Below, piece by piece: positions 43,464 to 54,287 of a DNA stretch of 64,000 bases (position 1 is the first letter of the stretch; the number at the start of each line of letters is the position of its first letter). Under the pieces are notes generated by a model that did not search any database, was not told the origin of the DNA, and saw only the letters and a program-made list of their open reading frames with translations. A program made the position numbers and the translations under genes. The DNA lies in the NCBI GenBank assembly GCA_023135195.1, contig JAGLTQ010000100.1:1-64000 (forward strand), written 5' to 3'. The stretch is from Gammaproteobacteria bacterium (GTDB taxonomy: Bacteria > Pseudomonadota > Gammaproteobacteria > UBA6429 > Thiohalophilaceae).

Positions 43464-46400
43464 ATGGCTAAGATAAATACACTATCACAAGAAAATAGTT
43501 CTTATAAAGCATTTATTTGCTGTAGTTCTACTGAACATGAATGGGGGCATTGGTTAAAAAAAGCATTTACAAAATATAAGATACCCCGCTCGTTAATTGG
43601 AACTCAGAGAAGAGATGGAACAGTCGGACAGAAAATTGGGGATGTATATCTTGATTTAAATGAAACATCAAAAAGCTCTAATCTAGGTGCCCGGATACAG
43701 AGTGATTTAGAAAAAGCATCTTATCTTATTGTAATCTGTTCACCTGCAGCAGCCCGCTCCGAATGGATTGCCGAACAAATTATCGAGTTTAAACGACAAG
43801 GTAAAGAAAACAGAATTCTCTCATTTATTATAGACGGCGAACCTAATGCTATAAATAAACCTGAATTAGGACTGGAAGAATGCTTTCCTGACGCATTAAA
43901 ATATTGCATTGGTTCAGATGGGCAGTTAACAAATAAACGAACCGAACCCATTGCCGCCGATGCTAGACCAGGAAAAGATGGCAAAACGAATGCCTCCTTA
44001 AAAATATTAGCCGGTCTCTTAGGTGTTAATTATAATGATTTACGACAAAGGGAAGTTATACGTAAACGTCGCAAACAGTTGTTAGCAACGACTACTGTAA
44101 TTATTATTATAGGTGGATTATTTTCCTGGTGGCTAAAGGGATATCTGGAAACACTGGAAAAGCAACAGCTAGTCGATATTGCAGAAATAAAAAGAGACCT
44201 GGCAAGCGCACGAAAAGCTATCTCATTAAAAAATTGGCCATTAGCCATTCGGTTATTAAAAAACACAGTGATAAGTAATGATGACTTAATAAATGATAAA
44301 CAAAGACAAAGAATCGCTGTTGACCTTCATTACGCCTTACAGAAAAATAAAAAAATAACAGTTCTAAAAAACCATACTTCAGCAATTGTATCAATGGATT
44401 TCAGTCCCAATGGCCTTTTATTTGCCAGCTCTGATAAAGAAGGTAATATCATTATCTTCAATAGAAAAACGTGGATAGAAGTTGCTCGATTTAAAGATAA
44501 GAAGCCACGTAATATCTGGTTCTCAAGTGATAGCAAACAACTTATTTCTCTAGCGAAAGAGTCATGGGGCGACAGTTATGTTAAAAGCTATAACACCAAC
44601 TCTATGATTGAAAAAACTATTTTTAGCATAGACGATAAAGTCAGAAATATAAATGCTAAGTACTGGAGTCATAATCGAGATTATATAATCGTTAAAGATT
44701 GGAATGACAACCTAATACTGAAGAAACTTGAGAATGACAAGATTATTACTATCACAAATCCTGAAAAATTCTCGATAAGTCAGGTATTACTCGACCTTTC
44801 AAAAGAATCGATATTTATTTTCGATGCAAAAAAAGGTTTGATAAAAAAAGAGCTGAAAACAGGAAAACTATTATTCAAGAATATTCAATGTAAACATACT
44901 TATAATTCCTTGCCGGTTTTTTCAGATAATTATTCTAAATTAGTCGTAAGAAGTGAACGTAATAAATTTATATTATGTGATTTAGGCAATAAAAACATAA
45001 ATTTTACAATTAATACACGATACAGAGATCAAGTTCAGTTTAATCCAAAAGGCGACAAAATATGGTTTAAACGTGGTCATTCTCAAATAACGTGGGATAC
45101 ACATACACATCTGTTTGATAAAAGTATGGTTTTTCCAATAGTTGAACTATTAAATAATTCAATCGATACAAGCTTGAACAAACTTAAAACAAGCTATGAA
45201 TCAATATGGATTAAATCAAAAGATAATGATGTGGCAGCTCTTACAAACAGTAGCGTAATAGAAATTATTGATATATCAGCTCCTCATTCAATAAGTACTA
45301 ATAAATTACCTCCACTAAAAAGAGTTGAGGAAGGCGATCATGGATTTCATGCAGCGTACTTGAATACTATCCAGTCTAACAAACTCCAACTGTTAAATAA
45401 GTTTTTTACTGCACAAGGGGCTACCTTCAAGTTAGCCGATGGTAAAGTTTTAAAAATGCTTTCACCCTCTATTGGTGAAAAATATATAGTTAGAGTCGAA
45501 AAAAAGATTGGTTTATCTGAGTGGCCAGAATTAACCGTTTCTGAGTTTGATTCAGGAAAAACTATTTTTCATGTTGAAAAACTCACTACCTGGGCCTTTG
45601 ATAAATCTCGTGCTCACCTTATATTCATACAAAAAGGTGGTGAGCTGCAATCAATAGATTTTTCAAAAACATCCATAGAAATAAAACCAATTAATTTACC
45701 TGCAACGGAGGGCTTCTCACGGTTCTTCGGTGGAAATAATAAAGATTATTTTATACGAATATCGGCTGATTATAAAATAAACATTATTAAGCTAAAAACA
45801 TTAGACGTTATGCCCCCTATTCAACTTGACATTCCATCTGAAGAAAAAAAGTGGGGGAGTCCTGTTTATGGAACCATAAAAGCAATATTTGATAATCGTT
45901 TTTTATTAATAAAAAGTAATAATCAGCTCTCTGTAATAAATTTAGAAAACCGATTACCACCGAAAATAATAGAAAGAACTCAGGGTGCCTCGCTATATAA
46001 AGCGATTCAATTTCCACGCATTCTAATTCAGCAAGCTAACAATAATGTACAAGAAATTGATGTGACAGAAGAAACACCAAGACATACATATTCATCATTA
46101 CCACTATTTTTTAATGGTGTGGCAACTTCGCTTTCTGATAATTATTTAATTTTATATGATTATAATGATATTTACTGGATTAACAGAAGAAAGGAAACCA
46201 CCACAAAATTACGCTGTGCAGACGAAAATGCAGAACATTATAAGTTTGATAAAAATAATAATATATTAATAGTCGCATCATCAAAAAACATTTGTGTATT
46301 AGACTCAGAGTCTTTATTGCCCGTTTCCCATCAATCTTTACCCAGCAAAATAATGAGCATTTTTCTTCAACAGAAAGACAGCTTTTCTGTTCTCCTTGAA

Positions 46401-46508
46401 TCTGGTAACCAATTATTATTCAAAATCAACTTATCTTTACCTGTCTTACTTAAAAATGCAGATAATGAACTTGCCTTTATCTATGAAAGAAAATTAAAAA
46501 AATTATAA
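43464..46508 (+). CDS. TIR-TM-beta-propeller protein, copy 2
   Basis: In this 1,014-residue protein the TIR domain (about 10-150) has KAFICCSST, LIVICSPAAA and the putative catalytic E104 in WIAEQI. The FRDxEELP loop of the other two TIRs is replaced by YLDLNETS, a notable divergence. One transmembrane helix (about 211-230) is followed by a C-terminal region with scattered WD-like blades (FSPNGLLF, FNPKGDK), much less regular than in the 16925 gene. It lies in the operon with the next TIR gene, 3 bases apart. The propeller half probably recognises a target or a partner. Confidence 0.85.
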   Translation: MAKINTLSQENSSYKAFICCSSTEHEWGHWLKKAFTKYKIPRSLIGTQRRDGTVGQKIGDVYLDLNETSKSSNLGARIQSDLEKASYLIVICSPAAARSEWIAEQIIEFKRQGKENRILSFIIDGEPNAINKPELGLEECFPDALKYCIGSDGQLTNKRTEPIAADARPGKDGKTNASLKILAGLLGVNYNDLRQREVIRKRRKQLLATTTVIIIIGGLFSWWLKGYLETLEKQQLVDIAEIKRDLASARKAISLKNWPLAIRLLKNTVISNDDLINDKQRQRIAVDLHYALQKNKKITVLKNHTSAIVSMDFSPNGLLFASSDKEGNIIIFNRKTWIEVARFKDKKPRNIWFSSDSKQLISLAKESWGDSYVKSYNTNSMIEKTIFSIDDKVRNINAKYWSHNRDYIIVKDWNDNLILKKLENDKIITITNPEKFSISQVLLDLSKESIFIFDAKKGLIKKELKTGKLLFKNIQCKHTYNSLPVFSDNYSKLVVRSERNKFILCDLGNKNINFTINTRYRDQVQFNPKGDKIWFKRGHSQITWDTHTHLFDKSMVFPIVELLNNSIDTSLNKLKTSYESIWIKSKDNDVAALTNSSVIEIIDISAPHSISTNKLPPLKRVEEGDHGFHAAYLNTIQSNKLQLLNKFFTAQGATFKLADGKVLKMLSPSIGEKYIVRVEKKIGLSEWPELTVSEFDSGKTIFHVEKLTTWAFDKSRAHLIFIQKGGELQSIDFSKTSIEIKPINLPATEGFSRFFGGNNKDYFIRISADYKINIIKLKTLDVMPPIQLDIPSEEKKWGSPVYGTIKAIFDNRFLLIKSNNQLSVINLENRLPPKIIERTQGASLYKAIQFPRILIQQANNNVQEIDVTEETPRHTYSSLPLFFNGVATSLSDNYLILYDYNDIYWINRRKETTTKLRCADENAEHYKFDKNNNILIVASSKNICVLDSESLLPVSHQSLPSKIMSIFLQQKDSFSVLLESGNQLLFKINLSLPVLLKNADNELAFIYERKLKKL

Positions 46509-46511
46509 ATT

Positions 46512-49500
46512 ATGCATCAACTTAAATATAAAGCTTTTATTAGTTACAGCCATCAGGATTCTACGTTCGGTGATTGGTTGCACAAACAATTAGAAACGTT
46601 TGTGATACCAGGAAGTTATGTTGGTAAACAAGGAAGAATAGGTAAAATAAGTAATAAGCTGTTCCCTATCTTTCGAGACAGAGAAGAATTACCAACGGCA
46701 ACAGACCTTGGTGAAGTTATCGATAATGCTATCGAAGAATCTGCGAGTCTTATTGTAATATGCTCACCTCGGTCTGCAAAAAGTCTCTGGGTAGACCAGG
46801 AAATTATTAATTATACAAAGATACACGGTAGTAATAATATCGTTGCTTTAATTGTTGATGGGGACTTTGATTCAGAAAAACCCTACTTGAGTAATGCCCT
46901 TCCTGATTCACTATTACGTTTGTCAGAAAACACAGAGTATGGTGGAACAAATTCCAAGGTAAAATTGATAGATGCTCGTTCCGATACCAGCTCAAAAAAT
47001 AAAGCTTTTTTAAAGCTAATCAGCTTTTTATTGAACATTACTGATAAGCAACTCCAGAAAAAAGTTCAGCGTAGAAAATATATTACAAGTAGTATTGTTG
47101 CAGCATTAATTATAGCCATAAGTGCTTTTGCATTATTTATTCAAAACACAGCAAAGCAGGAACAAAAAGAAAAAGAAATAGCTTTAGTTCAGACAAAAAA
47201 TAATAAAAAGATAGCAACTATACATTCAAAGATAAATCAAGGTCGATATGACCAGGCATTAAAAATTGGCCAGTCAATTTTAGAGCAAGATATTATGGGG
47301 TTATCTGCTAAATTGAATGAGAAATTAATGCTTCCACTGCATAACTCCTTCCTAAATAACAGAATAATTACTCGACTATCAACACATACGTCAGAAATAG
47401 AAAATCTGGAAATAAGCCCAGATGGTTCACGTTTATTATCTACTGATCTAGGTGGTAATACTCGGCTTTGGAATACAAATAACTGGAATGAAGTAGCACA
47501 TTGGAAATCTTTATCAGGCGCAAGGGTGAAAGCATGGTTTAACAGCAATAGTAACCAAGTTATCATTTACAGTGGAGCATTTCAAAGTAACTTTAAGGTC
47601 AACACCTATAGTGCCATTAATGGTAAACCTTTAACTTCTGGTTTAAATATAGCCAAATCAGGTGCTTTAAATATTCCTTTTTGGAAGTACAATCCGGATT
47701 ATATTATTAGTCGCCGTTATGAGATAGTGGGAAAAAATGGACAACAAAAAGAAATTGGCTATCTCAGCTTTTATGACCTGGATCTTAACCTTATCAAAGA
47801 ACTAAAAACCCCGTCATGTGGTGAATATTATTATTTACAGTTAGCAATTGTTTTGGAGAAACCAACACGTTTTTTGATTGCTGATAAAGAATGTGGAGGC
47901 AATATCTATCATTCACAAGAAAACATAAAGCCTTTCTTTGATAAAAATCTACGCCATTCTAAAGTTATAACCAGTAAGATATTACATTGGAACAAAAATA
48001 ATCAACAACTTGTTACCAAATCAAGTAAGGACGAGTATCACCTATGGTCTCTATCTGAACAAAAAAAGTTACTATCTTTTAAAACCCCACATCTTATAGG
48101 TTTAGAAATAAATGCAGATGAAAAATCAGTAGTCACGTATAGTTGCGATGAAAAATTATTTGCATGTGACGTAAAAATCAGACTCATATCTAAAAACAGT
48201 AATAAAGTACTTACAAATAATCTTAGCCCAAGATATCACCGTTCACGTAAAAATATAAATATAACCGATGGTAGTTGGTTAGAGATTAGTAATAATTATG
48301 TACAAAGAATTTACCCTAGCTTAGGTATTAAAACTCAACTTACCAGTACTAAAAATAATTGGGAAAAAGATAGTGGCAAAATCGAACCTGATAATAAATG
48401 GATAGCTGTTGCTGATGGTTTAAATATTTCAATTATTGATATTAGAAATAGCTGGTTGTCACATGAAAAGGTTAGTGTGGAACCAGACACATATACATTC
48501 ACCCCATCAAAAAAATATTTCTTAACTACAACAGAAACAGAAGAAGCATTTTTGTCTACTTCTGATTTTTCACAGCATGGTAAACCAATAAAACTGGAAT
48601 ATTCGACGAAGGATAGATTTAATTGGTCAAAAGATGAAAATACTCTCTTAATATCATCGTTACCAGTACACCATACTGAACCTGCTGGTTATGCATTATG
48701 GGTAGACTTCAAAAAACACCGTTTAATCAAACGAATTAACCATGTTTATGCCAGCTGGATGAATCGAACAGGAAATAAACTTAAACTTTTCAATGATGAT
48801 GGAAATATTGTCAGCTTAGATATAAAGAGCCCTCGCTCTGAAAAAGTTTTTGTGAAGCTCGATAATATAAATAGCAGGCAAGCCATGTTTTCACATGATG
48901 GGAAAATATTAGCCGCTATTGACAATAAAACATACACATTAAAATTAATTAATACATCTTCAGGCAAGTTAATTTTAGACAAAGAAGTTTTTAATAATGA
49001 TGAAATGAAATATAGTAAAATATATTTCACACCATATGATGACAAATTGATAATTCAACCTAATGATAAACCACTTATTATATTAGACACTACTAATCTA
49101 CAACAAGTTGTAAAGTTACATAATTTACAGGGATTATACTTAAATAAAATAATATCCAATGATTACCTTTTACTACAAGGTAATGGATTGACTCAATTAC
49201 GCTCTATATCTGATAAAGATATAAAAATAGACCTAAGCAAATATACTAATAACTCTATATCTGCTACAACTACGTATTCAAATAAAAATAAACTATTAAT
49301 CGAAACATATGAACCAAATTTTATATTGGTTGACTTAAAAGGAATAAAAACACCGGAGTTATTAACTTGTGATGGGGTAAAACCTTCCAAGATGATTATT
49401 AACTGGGAAAAGAATATTTTAGTTTCAATTGTCAATAAAGATCTATGTATATCAACTTTAGACACACGTCAGACCATTTACAGAACACCTCTAGCAACTA

Positions 49501-49655
49501 ATTTTGTTTATGCTATGAATTATCTTGCAAAAACCAACCAGGTAGTTATTGTTTATCGACATGGCATTAAGGTTGTATATCAACTTCAGCAAAATAACAT
49601 CACAAAATTAATTGACAGTATAAAAAATATGGTGAAATATATACCCAACAATTAA
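46512..49655 (+). CDS. TIR-TM-beta-propeller protein, copy 3
   Basis: This 1,047-residue protein has a TIR domain (about 1-150) with KAFISYSHQD, FRDREELP, LIVICSPRSA and the putative catalytic E97 in WVDQEI, all the landmarks of NADase-type bacterial TIRs. One transmembrane helix (about 195-213) follows, then a charged coil and a degenerate WD40 region (ISPDGSRLLS, TRLWN). It is closer to the 16925 TIR than to its direct neighbour at 43464. The tandem arrangement suggests the two TIR chains may form a mixed assembly. It is followed by the cNMP-binding gene 46 bases on. Confidence 0.87.
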   Translation: MHQLKYKAFISYSHQDSTFGDWLHKQLETFVIPGSYVGKQGRIGKISNKLFPIFRDREELPTATDLGEVIDNAIEESASLIVICSPRSAKSLWVDQEIINYTKIHGSNNIVALIVDGDFDSEKPYLSNALPDSLLRLSENTEYGGTNSKVKLIDARSDTSSKNKAFLKLISFLLNITDKQLQKKVQRRKYITSSIVAALIIAISAFALFIQNTAKQEQKEKEIALVQTKNNKKIATIHSKINQGRYDQALKIGQSILEQDIMGLSAKLNEKLMLPLHNSFLNNRIITRLSTHTSEIENLEISPDGSRLLSTDLGGNTRLWNTNNWNEVAHWKSLSGARVKAWFNSNSNQVIIYSGAFQSNFKVNTYSAINGKPLTSGLNIAKSGALNIPFWKYNPDYIISRRYEIVGKNGQQKEIGYLSFYDLDLNLIKELKTPSCGEYYYLQLAIVLEKPTRFLIADKECGGNIYHSQENIKPFFDKNLRHSKVITSKILHWNKNNQQLVTKSSKDEYHLWSLSEQKKLLSFKTPHLIGLEINADEKSVVTYSCDEKLFACDVKIRLISKNSNKVLTNNLSPRYHRSRKNINITDGSWLEISNNYVQRIYPSLGIKTQLTSTKNNWEKDSGKIEPDNKWIAVADGLNISIIDIRNSWLSHEKVSVEPDTYTFTPSKKYFLTTTETEEAFLSTSDFSQHGKPIKLEYSTKDRFNWSKDENTLLISSLPVHHTEPAGYALWVDFKKHRLIKRINHVYASWMNRTGNKLKLFNDDGNIVSLDIKSPRSEKVFVKLDNINSRQAMFSHDGKILAAIDNKTYTLKLINTSSGKLILDKEVFNNDEMKYSKIYFTPYDDKLIIQPNDKPLIILDTTNLQQVVKLHNLQGLYLNKIISNDYLLLQGNGLTQLRSISDKDIKIDLSKYTNNSISATTTYSNKNKLLIETYEPNFILVDLKGIKTPELLTCDGVKPSKMIINWEKNILVSIVNKDLCISTLDTRQTIYRTPLATNFVYAMNYLAKTNQVVIVYRHGIKVVYQLQQNNITKLIDSIKNMVKYIPNN

Positions 49656-49701
49656 GGTATTTACAGTAATTATTCATACTAAAATCACCCTGAGGAAAAT
49701 A

Positions 49702-50730
49702 TTGGATATGAAAAATACAGCATCATTCTTTGAAAAATTAACCGATTCTGAGATCAACCAAATCAGAGATCAGGCAGAAATTAAAGAATATAAAAAGGAT
49801 GATACCGTATTTTCAAAGGATGATGAAGGGGATTCGTTTTATGTCGTTGAAAAAGGATGTGTTTCAATCTTTATTGACGATTCTGATTCTAAAAAAATAC
49901 TCAATACTCATTCTAAAGGTGGATATTTTGGCGAAATGGGGATTGTTAATAATGACAAAAGATCTGCTTCTGCTGAAGTCAGTGAAGAATCAACATTACT
50001 CTGCATTAATAAAGCGACCTTTCTGAATATTACCAATAACCACCCTTCCCTCGCAGAAAAAATCAACCAGGTACTTCCTCAAAGAAATGAAGAGCTCATA
50101 TTAAGAGAGACTTTAATTAATACTATAGGTTCCGATAGTAAAAAGCTTTATGTCAGCATTAAGGGCGATCCATCACTTCGAGAAACCGCTTTATTTCGTG
50201 AGCGATATGAAAGTCCTGTAGATAAAATAATTGATAAGTTAAAAGTAAGTCTTGAAGATCTTTTATTAAATCGATGCGTATATCAACTAAATATCAACTT
50301 TAACAGTGGTGAAATACATTTATATACCGTTTTTGACCCATTCAGGGAAAAAATTTATATCGCCGAAACGTTGATTGAACAGGCATATATAAATCGTCAT
50401 TTTATTGAAATGCCTTACGATGAAAAAACATTAATGATCAAAAGCATCTATGGTTTTATTGCAGAACAACCTCAATATAAAAAACTGCCCGATCAATGGC
50501 GAAATATTTTTAACAAAACATCTAAAATATGGGAACCACTGCAAAAAGATGAAATCAGTAAAGTGATGAATAAACTTAGTGAATTAAGAAGTGTGCCGAA
50601 TTTTTATTTACGCAGCTTTAGTATAAACACAATCCAGGATGCTATTCGCCTTCAATTCAATTGTGATGGGACACATATAGTTAATTCAGGTGACTATGAA
50701 AACTTTCTTGATGAGAATTTTTCTCTATAA
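49702..50730 (+). CDS. Cyclic-nucleotide-binding domain protein
   Basis: This 342-residue protein has an N-terminal cNMP-binding domain (about 10-125) with GDSFYVVEKG and the phosphate-binding cassette GEMGIVNNDKRSASAEV, where the Glu and Arg that contact ribose and phosphate are kept. The C-terminal 210 residues are an unrecognised helical/mixed domain without a DNA-binding HTH that I can see, so it is probably not a CRP-type regulator. I chose the TTG at 49702, preceded by GAGG; an ATG two codons later is possible. It ends the TIR operon and may respond to the cyclic nucleotide made at 13564. Confidence 0.85.
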   Translation: MDMKNTASFFEKLTDSEINQIRDQAEIKEYKKDDTVFSKDDEGDSFYVVEKGCVSIFIDDSDSKKILNTHSKGGYFGEMGIVNNDKRSASAEVSEESTLLCINKATFLNITNNHPSLAEKINQVLPQRNEELILRETLINTIGSDSKKLYVSIKGDPSLRETALFRERYESPVDKIIDKLKVSLEDLLLNRCVYQLNINFNSGEIHLYTVFDPFREKIYIAETLIEQAYINRHFIEMPYDEKTLMIKSIYGFIAEQPQYKKLPDQWRNIFNKTSKIWEPLQKDEISKVMNKLSELRSVPNFYLRSFSINTIQDAIRLQFNCDGTHIVNSGDYENFLDENFSL

Positions 50731-50913
50731 TCCATTACACTGAAATTATATTATAATGATGCTATTCAGAAAGGATTATCAGGAAGTATTACACACACAA
50801 AGCACCTGAACTTATCCAGATGCTTTGTAAATATGGTGTTATACCCGAGATTACGCGTCTTCATAAAATGAAACATAATACTCATTTATTAGAAATAACA
50901 ACGTCTTTATCTA

Positions 50914-51096
50914 TTATTTAATTTCTTCATCTGCAGGCATTTGGCGAGCTTCTTCTTCAAGCATAACGGGAATATCTTCTCGAATGGGGTATGCAAGCCT
51001 GTCCGCTTTACAAACAAGTTCATTTTTCTTTTTTAAGTAGACTAACGGTCCTTTACAGACAGGACAGGCCAGAATATCAAGTAGTTTTTTGTCCAT
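50914..51096 (-). CDS. Trm112-like protein (YcaR type)
   Basis: This 60-residue protein opens [14 protein letters not shown], with a CxxC motif, and later has [12 protein letters not shown] and DIPVML, the family signature. Trm112-like proteins bind zinc or act as small activating partners of methyltransferases, and in gammaproteobacteria the gene usually sits between lpxK and kdsB. The start at 51096 overlaps the end of lpxK. It marks the return from the island to ordinary chromosome. Confidence 0.9.
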   Translation of the reverse strand: MDKKLLDILACPVCKGPLVYLKKKNELVCKADRLAYPIREDIPVMLEEEARQMPADEEIK

Positions 51097-52075
51097 TGAT
51101 TCTCTCAAGCATAACAAGTAATTGTTCAGTGAATTGATTGTCTAGTATCGCCTGAATAGGCTGATACCATACATTATGTAAATAAAAACGTTGGCATTTT
51201 ACTGCATCTTTTTCAGTGATCACAATAGGTTGTATTTCACCAAAGTCTAAATCGGTTTTCTTAAATGGATAATGATCTGGAAATGAATGCTCAATAATAT
51301 CTAACCCACTCTTTTTAAGCTGTTCAAAAAAACGTTGCGGATTTCCGATGCCTGCTATTGCATGAACAGTTTGATTTTTAAGTGATGATAAATCAAGTGT
51401 TACCGCGGGATCATCTGCCCGACGAAGCTTTTCCGCCTTATAGGTCATAGCGAATTCTTCTGGCCCTGCTATACCGTTTGTTATTTTAAAATTAACTTTT
51501 TCTAAACGTTTTATAGGTTCACGCAATGGACCTGCCGGTAAACATTTCTCATTACCATAGCGTCTTATGCCATCTATAACAGCTATTTCAATATCACGCC
51601 CAAGAGCATAGTGTTGTAAGCCATCATCACTTATTATTACATTACAGTCGGTGTATTTAAGTAATGCTTTAGCCGAGGCAACACGGTCAGGCCCAACAGC
51701 CATTGGACAGCGTGTACGACGCGCAATAAGTATTGCTTCATCTCCTACCATGGTTGGATCGCCATCCCAACGCACTTGTTGTGGCCATGTACGTGCTTTG
51801 CCACCGTAACCACGACTTATAATGCCTGGTCGATAACCGTATTTTTTTAATAAATTAGCAAGTTCAATAACCAGTGGCGTTTTACCCGTACCACCGACGG
51901 TTAGATTCCCTACTACAATAACGGGCACATCAAGCTGTGATGTACGAAATATTTTCAGCCGGTAGAACAACCGTCTAATATAGACCAATATACAAAACAA
52001 CCACGATAAGGGTTGTAAAAGCGACGTTAAACTACTTTTGTTATACCATGATTTTTGTATTTTTTTTATCAGCAT
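51077..52075 (-). CDS. lpxK: Tetraacyldisaccharide 4'-kinase
   Basis: This 332-residue enzyme phosphorylates the 4' position of the lipid A disaccharide precursor using ATP, at the inner face of the cytoplasmic membrane. An N-terminal hydrophobic helix (about 22-40) and the Walker A-like [13 protein letters not shown] are visible, followed by ISRGYGGK and ISDDGLQHY, all typical of LpxK. It lies 26 bases after msbA, on the same strand, in the standard gammaproteobacterial order. Length and motifs are normal. Confidence 0.96.
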   Translation of the reverse strand: MLIKKIQKSWYNKSSLTSLLQPLSWLFCILVYIRRLFYRLKIFRTSQLDVPVIVVGNLTVGGTGKTPLVIELANLLKKYGYRPGIISRGYGGKARTWPQQVRWDGDPTMVGDEAILIARRTRCPMAVGPDRVASAKALLKYTDCNVIISDDGLQHYALGRDIEIAVIDGIRRYGNEKCLPAGPLREPIKRLEKVNFKITNGIAGPEEFAMTYKAEKLRRADDPAVTLDLSSLKNQTVHAIAGIGNPQRFFEQLKKSGLDIIEHSFPDHYPFKKTDLDFGEIQPIVITEKDAVKCQRFYLHNVWYQPIQAILDNQFTEQLLVMLERINGQKTT

Positions 52076-52101
52076 AATTTTTTAATAAATCTAAAACAGG
52101 A

Positions 52102-53865
52102 TTAGTCTACTGTTTCACTTTTAAATTGCATATTATGAAGCGCTGCGTAATGACCATTTTTTACGATCAACTCTTTATGTGTACCAAGTTCAACTATTTT
52201 CCCTTTGTCTAACACGACAATTTTATCGGCAGCTTCTATGGTAGATAATCGATGTGCAATAACAAGTGTTGTTCGTGTTTTAATAAGCTCATCAAGTGCG
52301 GCTTGAATACTACGTTCAGATTCAGTATCGAGTGCAGATGTTGCTTCATCTAAAATTAAAACAGGTGCATCTTTAAATATTGCTCTTGCGATGGCTATAC
52401 GTTGTCTTTGGCCACCTGAGAGCAGCACACCATCTTCACCTACCACCGTATCAAAACCATCAGGTAAATTTTCAATGAACTCTAATGCATTTGCAGATTT
52501 TGCTGCATCCCTGATTTTACCTTTATCAACATCTTCAAGGTCACTGTATGCAATATTATGTGCAACAGTATCGTTAAATAAAGTAACGTTTTGACTCACT
52601 AATGCAATATGACTTCTTAAATTACTTAAACTCAGTGTTTCTATTGCTAAATCATCAATCGTTATATCACCCGATGTTTTATCATAAAAACGGGGCAATA
52701 AACTTACCAGTGTCGATTTACCCGCACCAGAACGACCTACAAAAGCGACCGTTTCACCCGCTTTTATCTCAAGTGTTATACCTGACAATACTTTTTCATT
52801 CTCATTGGTATATGAAAAATTAACATTATCAAATTTAACTTTACCTTTTAGTGTTTTAATTTCTTTTGTACCTTGATCAATCTCTTCTTCAAGGTCAATA
52901 AAAGCAAATACACTTTCAGCAGCAGCTATACCTCTTTGTAATGTCATATTTATTGTTGTCAGACGTTTAGCGTGTTGCAACAACATAACCATACCCATGA
53001 GAAACGCGACAAACTTACCAGCGGTCATATCAGGGATAATTTTTGGCGATGTCGCCATAAAAATCATGACCGCAAAAGCAATAGCAACCATAAGTTGGAT
53101 AGTTGGATTACTGATGGCATTAGTTGCGACTAATTTTAAATGTTGACGTCGATTGTATTCATTTGTTTTTAAAAAGCGTTGCGTCTCAAACGTCTGCCCG
53201 CCAAATATTTTTATCTCCTGATTCGCCTTAATGGATTCTTCAGTGATGTCGGTAACGCCACCCATTGAGCTTTGAATACGTTTACCGATAGTACGAAAAC
53301 GTTTACTAATGGTATAAACAATCGCGGCTACAAAAGGTGCGATAACAAACAATATTAATGTAAGTAAAGGATTCTTATATAACATCCATACCAGTAATCC
53401 AATTACTGTTATCCCATCCCTGATTAAAACGATCACCACGCCGGATGTTGCTGCGGCAAGTTGTTCAATGTCATATACCATTTTTGATAAAATGGTACCT
53501 GATGATGTCACGTCAAAATAGCGGGTGGGTAAAACAATAATTTTATTAAATATTTTTGCGCGCAAATCACGAATAACATTTCGTGCAATCATTGCCATGC
53601 CGTACTCTGATAAAAATGTTCCAATAATACGTACAGCAAAAATCGCTACCAATAATATAGGCACCCAAAACATAGAGTCAGGATCTTTTTCAACAAAGCC
53701 ACCATCCATCATTGGTTCAAGAATTTGTGCAAAAGAAACTTCCGTTCCTGCATAAATCACCATGCCAATCACCGCAAATACAAATATTTTCCAGTACGGT
53801 AAGGAATATTTTAATAAACGACGATAAATTATAGTTGCATCGTTACTTTCAGGTTTATCGCTCAT
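52102..53865 (-). CDS. msbA: Lipid A export ABC transporter (MsbA)
   Basis: This 587-residue half-transporter has an N-terminal six-helix domain (about 15-320) and a C-terminal ATPase with Walker A GRSGAGKST, signature LSGGQ, Walker B LILDEAT and the H-loop IAHRLST. As a homodimer it flips lipid A-core across the inner membrane. The neighbours lpxK, exbD and exbB agree with this. No missing residue is seen. Confidence 0.95.
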   Translation of the reverse strand: MSDKPESNDATIIYRRLLKYSLPYWKIFVFAVIGMVIYAGTEVSFAQILEPMMDGGFVEKDPDSMFWVPILLVAIFAVRIIGTFLSEYGMAMIARNVIRDLRAKIFNKIIVLPTRYFDVTSSGTILSKMVYDIEQLAAATSGVVIVLIRDGITVIGLLVWMLYKNPLLTLILFVIAPFVAAIVYTISKRFRTIGKRIQSSMGGVTDITEESIKANQEIKIFGGQTFETQRFLKTNEYNRRQHLKLVATNAISNPTIQLMVAIAFAVMIFMATSPKIIPDMTAGKFVAFLMGMVMLLQHAKRLTTINMTLQRGIAAAESVFAFIDLEEEIDQGTKEIKTLKGKVKFDNVNFSYTNENEKVLSGITLEIKAGETVAFVGRSGAGKSTLVSLLPRFYDKTSGDITIDDLAIETLSLSNLRSHIALVSQNVTLFNDTVAHNIAYSDLEDVDKGKIRDAAKSANALEFIENLPDGFDTVVGEDGVLLSGGQRQRIAIARAIFKDAPVLILDEATSALDTESERSIQAALDELIKTRTTLVIAHRLSTIEAADKIVVLDKGKIVELGTHKELIVKNGHYAALHNMQFKSETVD

Positions 53866-53870
53866 ATGTA

Positions 53871-54287
53871 TTATTTTTTATTAACTTGTTTTGTTGCAAA
53901 GGTTAAATGTACCAGACCCAGCTGACGTGCGGCATCCATCGCTCTTACCACAGACTGATGTGGTGTCATTTTGTCTGCACTAATAATCAATTTAGGTTCT
54001 TTAAAATCACCACGTGTAATGGAAATGGCTTTTTTTAATGTTTTGATATCGGAATCTTTTAATCGACGTTGATTTACAAAGTAACGACCTTGATTATCAA
54101 TACTAATCTCAATTACTTTTTTCTTAGACTCAGCCACTTCGCCAGATGACTCTGGTAATTCAATCGTTATTTCAGATTCACGTTGGAAAGTGGTTGATAC
54201 CATAAAGAATATTAACAGTAAGAACACAACATCAATTAAAGGTGTTATGTTTAATTCAAGTTCAGTATCACGTTTGGTACGTAACAT
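53871..54287 (-). CDS. exbD: ExbD/TolR-family protein
   Basis: This 138-residue protein has one transmembrane helix (about 16-36) with the proton-binding Asp in PLIDVVFLLLIFF, and a periplasmic domain ending near residue 138. It pairs with the ExbB-type channel in the next upstream gene, whose stop overlaps its start by one base. In this gene order (exbB-exbD-msbA-lpxK) no tonB is adjacent. It energises a TonB- or Tol-type process using the proton motive force. Confidence 0.93.
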   Translation of the reverse strand: MLRTKRDTELELNITPLIDVVFLLLIFFMVSTTFQRESEITIELPESSGEVAESKKKVIEISIDNQGRYFVNQRRLKDSDIKTLKKAISITRGDFKEPKLIISADKMTPHQSVVRAMDAARQLGLVHLTFATKQVNKK

